From NCBI RefSeq assembly GCF_018967865.2, contig NZ_JAHLZY020000001.1, positions 3,348,001 through 3,412,000 on the forward strand: 64,000 nucleotides of DNA, given 5' to 3'. The notes under the pieces are model-generated. The model was not told where the DNA came from and ran no database searches. It saw only the letters and a program-made list of their open reading frames with translations. Below, piece after piece: positions 8,490 to 16,208 of this stretch; position 1 is the stretch's first letter, and each line of letters starts with the position of its first letter. Position numbers and translations under genes: made by a program. This DNA is from Hymenobacter siberiensis. GTDB taxonomy: Bacteria; Bacteroidota; Bacteroidia; Cytophagales; Hymenobacteraceae.

Positions 8490-9014
8490 TTACATCAGCT
8501 TATAATAAACCGCCGTGGCGTGCGGCCTCCCGTCGAAGTTGATGAAATACGCCGGAATAGCGCCCACAAAAACATAGCCCAGGCTTTGATACAGCTGCTC
8601 GGCAATGTCGCCCTGGCGGGTATCGAGCACCAGCGTGGTGCGGCCCAGGGCGCGGGCGTGGGCTTCCAGGGCCAGGAGCAACTGCCGGGCCAGACCCTGG
8701 CGGCGCGCCTGCCGGTGCACCAGCAGCTTCGATACTTCGGCGCGGAGCAGGGAGTTGGGGCGGGTGGCCAGGTCGAGCTGCACGGTGGCCAGTAGCGCAC
8801 CGGTACTAGGCTGGCGGGCAATGAGGAGCAGGCGATGGCCGGCTTCCATCGCGCCGAATACGCTGTGCCAGTAGTCCCGGGCTTCGGCAGCGGCTAGTGG
8901 AGGCAGGAAACCGACGGCCGCACCGGAGTCGACGGCATCGTGCAGCAGGGCATGGAGCTGGGGCAGCAGCGCCCGAGCTTCGGCGGCGCTGAGGGCAGTG
9001 ATGAGAGGAGTCAT
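8490..9014 (-). CDS. GNAT family N-acetyltransferase
   Basis: 174 aa, a normal single-domain GNAT. The acetyl-CoA pyrophosphate loop is visible as VHRQARRQGLARQLLLALE, preceded by the beta-4 strand segment LLATVQLDLATRP and followed by TTLVLDTRQGDIAEQLYQSLGY. The C-terminal strand is TAVYYKL. It probably acetylates a small amine or an antibiotic-like molecule in the cytoplasm; the substrate cannot be read from sequence. It is transcribed towards the palindromic repeats at 8.3-8.45 kb and is divergent from the SDR gene at 9146. Confidence 0.87.
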   Translation of the reverse strand: MTPLITALSAAEARALLPQLHALLHDAVDSGAAVGFLPPLAAAEARDYWHSVFGAMEAGHRLLLIARQPSTGALLATVQLDLATRPNSLLRAEVSKLLVHRQARRQGLARQLLLALEAHARALGRTTLVLDTRQGDIAEQLYQSLGYVFVGAIPAYFINFDGRPHATAVYYKLM

Positions 9015-9145
9015 ACGGAGCGCAAGAAAACCATCCGGCTGCTAATTGGCTTGCACAAACGGCTTGCCCGCGCGGCGAGCCGGGCTTTTGTGTGTAAACT
9101 TCGGCCCCGATACTTCCCGTTATTTTTTCATCACACCAAACACGT

Positions 9146-9859
9146 ATGCGCGCTTTCATCACCGGAGCCAACCGGGGCCTGGGCCTCGAACTTACCCGCC
9201 AGTACCTGGAGCGCGGCGACCAGGTATTTGCCGCCAGCCGGCAGCCCGCCCAGGCCGCCGAGCTGCAAACCCTGAGGCAGCAATACGCCGACCGCCTCGT
9301 GCTGCTGTCCCTCGACGTGACCGACGCGGCCTCCATCGCGGCGGCCGTGCAAGGCGTGCAGGCCGTAACCGACGCCCTCGATGTGCTGATTAACAACGCC
9401 GGCGTATACCCGCACGCGGGCTCCGGCGATGCGCACCAGCGCCTGGGCCAGCTCACCCACGACGATGCCATGGAAACCATGCAGGTGAATGCCATTGGGC
9501 CGCTGCTGGTGTCGCAGGCACTGCTGCCGCTGCTGCGCGTCGGCCATAAAGGCCGCATTCTCAGCATCTCCTCGGGCCAGGGCTCGCTGACCTGGAAAGC
9601 CACCGGCGACCCCTACCACTACAGCGCCAGCAAGGCCGCCCTGAACATGTACATGCGCAGCCTGGCGGCCGAAATCGGCCATATGGGCCTGATTTCGGTA
9701 CTGGTAGACCCCGGCTGGATGCGCACTGAGATGGGCGGCGACCATGCCACCCAGGAGCCGGCCGATTCGGCCCGCGGCATTATCCGCATGGCCGAGCAGC
9801 TGCACACTGAGGAAAACGGCAGCTTCGTGACCTGGCAGGGCCAGCCCGTGCCGTGGTAG
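9146..9859 (+). CDS. SDR family NAD(P)-dependent oxidoreductase
   Basis: 237 aa, a classical short-chain dehydrogenase length. The cofactor motif is TGANRGLG (residues 6-13), followed by SLDVTD, LINNAGVY and a catalytic set with Ser in ISISSGQGS and YHYSASKAALN as the YxxxK site. The variable C-terminal region PGWMRTEMGG suggests the carbonyl-reductase/sniffer-like subgroup. Substrate unknown. It is monocistronic, divergent from the GNAT gene, and followed by about 500 bases of repeats and a strong terminator. Confidence 0.92.
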   Translation: MRAFITGANRGLGLELTRQYLERGDQVFAASRQPAQAAELQTLRQQYADRLVLLSLDVTDAASIAAAVQGVQAVTDALDVLINNAGVYPHAGSGDAHQRLGQLTHDDAMETMQVNAIGPLLVSQALLPLLRVGHKGRILSISSGQGSLTWKATGDPYHYSASKAALNMYMRSLAAEIGHMGLISVLVDPGWMRTEMGGDHATQEPADSARGIIRMAEQLHTEENGSFVTWQGQPVPW

Positions 9860-9909
9860 CAGCCGGGCGCGCCGGCCTTGTTCTTACCCACACCCGGGGC
9901 CGTTGCACT

Positions 9910-9936
9910 GGTTGGACCGCCCTGGGCAGTCCGACG
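9910..9936. repeat. Palindromic repeat, copy C (decayed)
   Basis: GGTTGGACCGCCC and GGGCAGTCCGACG form an imperfect palindrome with about three mismatches around a single-base centre. It has the same core layout as copies A, B and E. Confidence 0.6.
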
Positions 9937-9970
9937 GGTTGTCGTACGGGCGAAACTGTGCTTGCTTCAA

Positions 9971-10000
9971 CCGGTCGGACCGCTTAGGCCGGTCAGACCG
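9971..10000. repeat. Palindromic repeat, copy D (decayed)
   Basis: CGGTCGGACCGC, a short TTAG centre, then CCGGTCAGACCG. The arms match with about two mismatches. It is 34 bases after copy C, giving a doublet. Confidence 0.6.
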
Positions 10001-10079
10001 AGGCAACGGCTCGCCATTAAACAGCCTTCAAATAGCTGTGGGCAAGGACAGGGACGCCAGGCGGAAGCCGCAAGGCACC

Positions 10080-10130
10080 AATTAAAAGGACCCGTTCCGT
10101 TGAAAATCAACGGAACGGGTCCTTTTAATT
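10080..10130 (+). terminator. Perfect 24-bp hairpin terminator upstream of susC
   Basis: The arms 10080-10103 and 10107-10130 are perfect reverse complements with loop AAA. The stem starts AATTAAAAGGACCCG and ends CGGGTCCTTTTAATT, so it has A and T tracts on both sides and could work in both directions. It insulates susC from the SDR gene 220 bases upstream. Confidence 0.88.
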
Positions 10131-10355
10131 TTCCGGGCAGGGCAGTTGGCTGATTACCTGGGCATCAGCATATCTCAATAGTATATATAAAAGCACTCAC
10201 AAAATATTTTGAATAGTAATTCCTTTAAATATCTGCCTGTTTATTGGCCTGAAACACGCAATTCTTATTTTCATTTAGCGACCAGCGTGCATTAATCAAC
10301 AATTCGCAATTACATTCGACAATTCACTTGCTCAACTTTTCACTTAATCACTCAC

Positions 10356-13300
10356 ATGAGAAAACGCTTACTCTTATTCCTGTTCATGGTTCTGGGCTTC
10401 GCGGCGCACGACCTCAGGGCCCAAGACCGAACCATTGCCGGCACGGTAGCGGGCTCGGATGGGGCTTCCATCCCGGGCGTGACGGTGCTCGTGAAAGGCA
10501 CCAAAATAGGTACCTCTACCGATGCGGACGGCAAATTTTCCCTGGCAGCCCCCGCCACGGCTAGCACCATGGTGTTTTCCTATGTGGGCTATGCCACGCA
10601 GGAAGTAGCCATCGGCAACAAAACGTCCTTCAACATCTCCTTGGCAACCGACACCAAGAGCCTCGAAGAGGTGGTGGTGGTGGGCTACGGCACCCAGAGC
10701 CGGCGCGACCTGACGGGCAACGTGGCCTCCATCAGCGGCAAGGAGATTGCGACCTCACCGGTGCAGAGCTTCGACCAGGCCTTGCAGGGCCGCGCTTCGG
10801 GCGTGAACATCACTACGCCCAACGGGGTGTTGAACAACCCGCCCGTCATTCGTATCCGGGGCACGAACTCCATTAACCTGAGCTCGGCCCCGCTGGTGGT
10901 CATTGACGGCATTCCGGCCTACAGCGGCAATACCTCGGCCGTGGGCAGCGTGCCCAACAACCCGCTCAGCAACCTGAACCCGGCCGACATTGAAAGCATG
11001 GAAGTGCTGAAGGATGCCTCGTCTACGGCCATCTACGGCTCGCGGGCCGCCGGTGGGGTTATTCTGGTAACGACCAAGAAGGGCAAAAAAGGCCAGAGCC
11101 ATCTCACCTATGATACCTGGGTGGGCTGGTCGAAACCGGTACGCCTCTACGACGTCCTCAACGCCCCCGACTACATCAGCATCAAGAATGAGGCCGTGCG
11201 CAACCTGAATGCCAACCGCACGTCGGTGGGCGGCACGCCCAACAACGTGGAAGGCTTTAAGGCCACTGATGCCAACGGCGTCACGGCCGATACCCGCTGG
11301 TATGACTACATCTACCGCACGGGCTTCTCGCAGTCGCACAACCTGAACTTTTCGGGCGGTACCGACAAAACCACCTTCTACTCGTCGTTGGGCTATACCA
11401 ACCAGAAGGGCATGCTGGAGCGCAACGAGTTCCAGCGCATTTCGGCCCGCGTGAACGTTGACCACAAGCTCTTTAGCCAGGTCACGGTAGGCATGCGCGT
11501 GGCTTACTCGAACACCCACAACGCTTCGCCCAACTCGGGCTCGGTGGCCGACGGGGCCTTTGGCACGGGCGGGCTGGGCCGGCTGCCGCTGGTGCTGCCG
11601 CCCAACGTTTCACCCTACAACCCCGACGGCACCTTCAACGTGAGCGGGGCCGGCGTGGGCCCGGGACCCAACACCAACCCCAGCTCGACGACCGGCGCGC
11701 CCCTACTGCCGGGCTACTACAACCCGCTGGTGGATTTGGCCTATAACTACTTCAACTCCGACGGCAATGAAGTGCAGGGCAGCGTGTATGCCAACCTGGA
11801 AGTGGCGAAGGGCCTGAACCTGCGCACCACCTACGGCCTGAATCGCATTTCCTTCGAAGACAAATCGTTTTACACGGCCCTGGCCGGCGATGGCCAGTCG
11901 ACGGGCGGCTCGGCCAGCAACTACTACCGCACCAACAACCGCTGGAACTGGCAGAACACGCTGCAATACGACCACACCTTTGGCGAGAAGCATAACCTGT
12001 CGCTGCTGGTGGGCAACGAGCAGCAAGCCACCGACATCCAGCGCTGGGGCGCCACCCGCACCTCGGTAGCCGACCCGTACTTCACCACCTTCCAGGGCAA
12101 CTTCACCAACATTGCCGAATCGGGCCGCTTCCAGGGCGTCAACTACCTGGTATCGTTCTTCGGCCGCCTCAACTACAGCTTCAACCGCAAGTACCTGGCC
12201 ACGCTGAACGTGCGCCGCGACGGCTACTCGGCCTTCGCCAAGAAATTCGGCAACTTCTACGGGGCATCGCTCGGCTACGTGGTATCGGAGGAAGACTTCT
12301 GGAAAAACTCCTCTTTCTCGCAGACCTTTTCGTTCCTGAAGTTTACGGGCAGCTACGGCAGCGTGGGCAACAACCAGGGCATCGGCGATTTCGTGACGCA
12401 GCAAACCTACGGCTCGGGCCTGTACGCCTCGAACGCAACGCTGTTCTTCGGCAACGCCGGCAATCCGAACCTGACCTGGGAAACCAGCAAGAAAACGGAC
12501 CTGGGCGTGTCGTTCGGCTTTTTGCAGGACCGCCTGACGGGCGATTTCTCCTACTACCGCAACCTGGTGGACGGCCTGATTCTGGACGTGCCCCAGGCAC
12601 CTTCCAAAGGCATTCCGAACAGCGCGGGCCAGGGCAACCTGGGCAACTCCTACCTGCTAAACGTGGGCTCGATGGAGAACACAGGCGTTGAGCTCAACCT
12701 GCGCTACAATGTGCTCCAGGGTGGCAAATTCACCTGGTCCGTTAATGGCAACCTGACCACGCTCAAAAACCGCGTGCAGGCCCTGGCTTTTGAAGGCCAA
12801 CGCATTGGCACGGCTACTTCGAACCTCGAAACCGCGAACTACACCAAAGTGGGCCAGTCGGTGGGCGAAATCCTGGCTGTGCCTTCGCTGGGCGTGAACC
12901 CGGCCAACGGCCGCCGCATGCTGCAAAAGGCCGACGGCACCGTGGTGCAGTACGAGCACCTGGGCTCGGGCTGGACTACCCTCGACGGCAAGCCCACCAC
13001 GGCCCCCAGCCAGCTGGTGGATGGCGTTTATTACGGCCCGGTATTGCCCACCTGGTATGGCGGCCTCGACAACACGTTCCGCTACCGCTTCCTCGATTTG
13101 GGCGTATTTGTGCAGTTTTCGGGCGGCAACTACATCTACAACGGCACCAAGGCCGGCCTGCATGACCAGCGCTTCTGGAACAACCAGACCGACATCAAAA
13201 ACCACTGGACGACGGAGAACACCAACGCCGAGTGGCCGCGCGTGGTTTACGGCGACAACGTGTCGAACGGCTCGGCACTGGTGATGTCGTCGAACGTAGA

Positions 13301-13550
13301 AAAAGGCGACTTTGCCCGCCTGCGGCAGGTATCGCTGGGCTATACCTTCACCCCCGCCTTCCTTACCCGCATCAACGTGGCCAACGCCCGCCTCTACGTG
13401 CAGGTGCAGAATGCCTTCCTGCTCACCAAATACTCGGGCATCGACCCGGAAATCTCGACCAATGGTGGTAGCAACACCGGAGCTGGCGTCGACCGCAACT
13501 CCGTGGGACAGGCCCGCACCTACACCGTGGGCTTCAACATTGGCTTTTAA
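10356..13550 (+). CDS. SusC/RagA family TonB-dependent outer-membrane transporter
   Basis: 1064 aa. The signal peptide ends near residue 22 (LRAQ). Residues about 26-100 are the CarboxypepD_reg-like domain typical of SusC proteins (TIAGTVAGSDGASIPGVTVL), followed by LEEVVVVGYGTQSRRDLTG at the start of the plug, and RIRGTNSINLSSAPLVVIDG. IESMEVLKDASSTAIYGSRA is the plug signature. The rest is a 22-strand-type barrel rich in Asn, Tyr and Phe, ending in an aromatic residue (VGFNIGF). It imports a glycan or peptide ligand captured by the SusD partner 13 bases downstream. No glycosidase, sulfatase or ECF sigma gene is adjacent, so the substrate is unknown. Confidence 0.96.
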   Translation: MRKRLLLFLFMVLGFAAHDLRAQDRTIAGTVAGSDGASIPGVTVLVKGTKIGTSTDADGKFSLAAPATASTMVFSYVGYATQEVAIGNKTSFNISLATDTKSLEEVVVVGYGTQSRRDLTGNVASISGKEIATSPVQSFDQALQGRASGVNITTPNGVLNNPPVIRIRGTNSINLSSAPLVVIDGIPAYSGNTSAVGSVPNNPLSNLNPADIESMEVLKDASSTAIYGSRAAGGVILVTTKKGKKGQSHLTYDTWVGWSKPVRLYDVLNAPDYISIKNEAVRNLNANRTSVGGTPNNVEGFKATDANGVTADTRWYDYIYRTGFSQSHNLNFSGGTDKTTFYSSLGYTNQKGMLERNEFQRISARVNVDHKLFSQVTVGMRVAYSNTHNASPNSGSVADGAFGTGGLGRLPLVLPPNVSPYNPDGTFNVSGAGVGPGPNTNPSSTTGAPLLPGYYNPLVDLAYNYFNSDGNEVQGSVYANLEVAKGLNLRTTYGLNRISFEDKSFYTALAGDGQSTGGSASNYYRTNNRWNWQNTLQYDHTFGEKHNLSLLVGNEQQATDIQRWGATRTSVADPYFTTFQGNFTNIAESGRFQGVNYLVSFFGRLNYSFNRKYLATLNVRRDGYSAFAKKFGNFYGASLGYVVSEEDFWKNSSFSQTFSFLKFTGSYGSVGNNQGIGDFVTQQTYGSGLYASNATLFFGNAGNPNLTWETSKKTDLGVSFGFLQDRLTGDFSYYRNLVDGLILDVPQAPSKGIPNSAGQGNLGNSYLLNVGSMENTGVELNLRYNVLQGGKFTWSVNGNLTTLKNRVQALAFEGQRIGTATSNLETANYTKVGQSVGEILAVPSLGVNPANGRRMLQKADGTVVQYEHLGSGWTTLDGKPTTAPSQLVDGVYYGPVLPTWYGGLDNTFRYRFLDLGVFVQFSGGNYIYNGTKAGLHDQRFWNNQTDIKNHWTTENTNAEWPRVVYGDNVSNGSALVMSSNVEKGDFARLRQVSLGYTFTPAFLTRINVANARLYVQVQNAFLLTKYSGIDPEISTNGGSNTGAGVDRNSVGQARTYTVGFNIGF

Positions 13551-13562
13551 TTGATTCTTCTG

Positions 13563-15074
13563 ATGAAACGATATTTACATCATCCCCTCGCCCTGGCTGC
13601 CTGCGCGGCCCTGCTGGCCCTCGGTTCGGTTTCCTGCCAGGACCATCGCCTCAATCCCATTCCCGAAACAACGGTGTCTGACCAGGCGGTCTTCACCACT
13701 CCCTCGCGCATCACCGCGCAGGCCAACAACCTGTATAGCTACATCAAAACCGGCGGTTTTCTCGGTGGCCGCTTTCAGATTTTCAGCGATATCCGGGCCA
13801 ACGACTTCATCAACCGCACGTCCAACGGGGTTACGGGCGTGGGCGTGTGGAACCACACCCTCACGGAAGCTTCGCAGAACGACGTTATCAATACCTGGGG
13901 CTTTGGCTACGCGGCCATCAACCAAATCAACGTTTTTCTGGATGGCCTCGATGCTAACGCGGCGAGCATGGTGGCTCCGGCTTTTCCGGCCAACTACACC
14001 ACCACCACGGCCAATAACTACCGCGGCGAGGCCCGCCTGCTGCGAGCGCTGAGCTACTACTCGCTGCTCCAGCTGTACGCCCGCCCTTTCGTCGACGGCA
14101 ACGGCAGCAAACCCGGCCTGCCCCTGCGGCTGAAAGGCGAAACCAACGACGCTAACAATAACCTGGTTCGCAGCACCGTGGCGCAGGTGTACGACCAGAT
14201 TCTGCAGGACCTCAACTTTGCCGAGCTCAACCTGCCCCTGTCCTACACGGGCTCGACGGCGGCCACACTGAATACGACGCGGGCCCAGCGCAACACGGCC
14301 ATCGCCCTGAAAACCCGGGTATACCTGAGCATGGGCCGCTACGCCGATGTTATCACGGAGGCCAATAAGCTGGTGCCTGCCGTGGCCCCGTTTGTGGCTC
14401 CGACCGGCGTGGCCAACGCGCTTAATCCGTCGATTGCCGCCGTATTTGCACCACCGCAGGAAACGACCGAAACCATTCTGGCTTTTCCCTTCACCGCGCA
14501 GGATGCGCCCGGCACCCAAAACCAGCTGGCGTATTATTACCTGCCCGCCTCGCAGGGTGGCAACGGCGAATACAGCCTGAACTCTTCTGCCGGCGGTATC
14601 CTCACCGACCCGGGCTTTACGGCCACCGATGCCCGGCGCACGGCCCTGGTGACGACTTCGGGCACGGAGTCGTTTCTGAAAAAATACCCTACCGGCACGC
14701 CCTACACCGACAAAGCTCCCGTTATCCGCTATGCCGAAGTGCTGCTGAACCTGGCCGAAGCCCGCGTACGCAGCACCAACACGGTTGACCCGCAAGCCCT
14801 GGCCCTGCTCAACGCCGTGCGTGGGCGCTCGAACCCGAGCGGTGTGTACACGGCAGCCAGCTTCGCCTCGGCCAACGCGATGATTGATGCCTTGTTGCTG
14901 GAGCGGCGCATCGAGTTTCTGGGCGAAGGCCTGCGCAACTTCGACATCATGCGCCTGAATGCCACCATTCCGGGCAAAGGTTCGGTACCGGCCATTCCCA
15001 ATACCAGCACCAACTACGTGTGGCCCATCCCTTCCACCGAATTGGCGGTGAATACGCTCATGACCCGCAACTAA
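13563..15074 (+). CDS. SusD/RagB family nutrient-binding outer-membrane lipoprotein
   Basis: 503 aa from ATG 13563; a TTG at 13551 would add MILL and is less likely. The signal peptide ends in a lipobox (LALGSVSC), so the protein is lipid-anchored on the outer membrane. The SusD fold is indicated by the early RLNPIPETTVSD segment, the helical TPR-like region with YRGEARLLRALSYYSLLQLY, a partner VIRYAEVLLNLAEARVRS helix, and the C-terminal LLLERRIEFLGEGLRNFDIMR motif. It caps the SusC pore and binds the ligand. It is co-transcribed with susC and followed by a hairpin at 15140-15181. Confidence 0.96.
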   Translation: MKRYLHHPLALAACAALLALGSVSCQDHRLNPIPETTVSDQAVFTTPSRITAQANNLYSYIKTGGFLGGRFQIFSDIRANDFINRTSNGVTGVGVWNHTLTEASQNDVINTWGFGYAAINQINVFLDGLDANAASMVAPAFPANYTTTTANNYRGEARLLRALSYYSLLQLYARPFVDGNGSKPGLPLRLKGETNDANNNLVRSTVAQVYDQILQDLNFAELNLPLSYTGSTAATLNTTRAQRNTAIALKTRVYLSMGRYADVITEANKLVPAVAPFVAPTGVANALNPSIAAVFAPPQETTETILAFPFTAQDAPGTQNQLAYYYLPASQGGNGEYSLNSSAGGILTDPGFTATDARRTALVTTSGTESFLKKYPTGTPYTDKAPVIRYAEVLLNLAEARVRSTNTVDPQALALLNAVRGRSNPSGVYTAASFASANAMIDALLLERRIEFLGEGLRNFDIMRLNATIPGKGSVPAIPNTSTNYVWPIPSTELAVNTLMTRN

Positions 15075-15139
15075 CCATTAATCACTAGGTTAGCCACCTG
15101 CACGAAACTGGACTTGTCCAGCCGCAGCGGTTTTTTTTC

Positions 15140-15181
15140 GCACCCCTTATTGTCCGCCAGGCGGGCCGTAAGGGGTGCTTT
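15140..15181 (+). terminator. Hairpin terminator after susD
   Basis: GCACCCCTTA (15140-15149) pairs with TAAGGGGTGC (15169-15178), with an inner CCGCC/GGCGG stem, then CTTTGG. The rest of the 263-base gap to the next gene shows nothing recognisable. Confidence 0.68.
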
Positions 15182-15337
15182 GGTTTGGGGGCGGATACTG
15201 GCCTGACCAACAGGGCAGTAGCCGCTTTTGTGCCTCGCCGATTATTTGAATTAAAACCAGATTAAAGTAAATCTGCTTTGGCGCCTCCCTCGCAGCTAAA
15301 TACTCTTCACCATCTCTTCACAAAATACCTGATTGTC

Positions 15338-16104
15338 ATGCAACACCTTTCCACTTCGCTAAAGCTGGCCGCTGCAACGGCCGGACTGTTTCTGCTGAAT
15401 GCCGCGCCGGGCCACACCCAAACGGTTTACGGCCTCCAGACTTCTGCCACTGCCACCAGCCTGCCTGGTCACGTTTCAGGCCACGACTCCGGGCACGCTC
15501 ACGGCCACGACGGCCATCACCGGCCTGGGGGACCGGCCAAACGCTGGTAGGGCCCGACAGCCGCCCCAACACCGGCCAGTTGTTTGCCCTGGGCTACGTT
15601 GCGGCTACCACGCAGGTGCAGCTCTATATTCTGAACGCCACTACTGGCGCGCTTACTACCGTAGGCACGGCCCTCACCCTGAACCTGGGCACCAACACGA
15701 CCCGCATCGGCTTCGATTTTAACCCGACCTTAGACCGCATCCGCCTCACGGACAACAACAAAAGCAACTTCCGCCTAAACCCCACCAACGGCGCGCTGGC
15801 CGCCACCGACGGCAACCTAGCCTACGCCACCACCGATGCCAACGCCGCTGCTACGCCCAACATTGGGGCCGTGGCCTATACCAACAGCATGGCCGGCCCC
15901 CTGGCCACCGCCACCACCCTCTACAACTACGACCTGAGCCTGAACATCCTCACCACTCAGAACCCGCCCAACAACGGCACTCTAAATGCGGTGGGCGCTT
16001 CGGGCATTACGGCCAACGCCACGGCTTCGAGCCTGGACATGGATATTTACTCGTCGGTGGCCGGTACCAACACGGCCTGCTCACTTCAAAAGCAGAGCCT
16101 TTAG
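15338..16104 (+). pseudogene. DUF4394-family exported protein, broken by two frameshifts
   Basis: The ATG at 15338 opens a signal peptide (LAAATAGLFLLNAAPGHTQ) and TVYGLQTSATATSL in one frame. Recognisable DUF4394 sequence then continues in a second frame (LVTFQATTPGTLTATTAITG) and, from about 15532, in a third (TLVGPDSRPNTGQLFALGY to the end). The first shift fits a 4-base tandem duplication, CCTGCCTG, near 15460. The second fits one extra G in the five-G run at 15527-15531. The C-terminus also stops abruptly after DMDIYSSVAGTNTA. Domain members are normally secreted beta proteins of unknown function. A sequencing error could explain one indel but is a weaker explanation for both. Confidence 0.8.
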
Positions 16105-16135
16105 CGTATTTAATACATTGGTATGCTTGCCATTA

Positions 16136-16166
16136 TTGGGTAACTCCGTTGAATGTTGTACATTTA
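16136..16166 (+). promoter_or_regulatory. Bacteroidota-type promoter before the M36 protease gene
   Basis: TTGG (16136-16139), 19 bases, then TACATTTA (16159-16166), one base off the TAnnTTTG -7 consensus. It lies downstream of the TTG at 16149 that would otherwise extend the reading frame, which favours the GTG start at 16209. Confidence 0.55.
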
Positions 16167-16208
16167 GTTTTCAGAGTCCAAACCATTTCATCACTCCATT
16201 TTTTGCCC

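Larger units (their letters stand above)
9860..10355. other. Long intergenic region between the SDR and susC genes
   Basis: 496 bases with no credible gene. The first half holds two decayed palindromes (9910-9936 and 9971-10000) and a perfect terminator hairpin (10080-10130). From about 10150 the sequence becomes markedly AT-rich (for example TATATATAAAA and AAATATTTTG), unlike the surrounding GC-rich DNA. This is the likely susC promoter and leader region, although no full TTTG-N19-TAnnTTTG match was found. Confidence 0.7.

Noticed and set aside
8322..8795. Plus-strand 157-aa open frame opposite the GNAT gene
   Set aside because: Shadow of the minus-strand acetyltransferase and runs through a palindrome.
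10755..12404. Minus-strand open frames opposite susC (254 and 233 aa)
   Set aside because: Shadow frames with Val/Ala/His bias and no motif.
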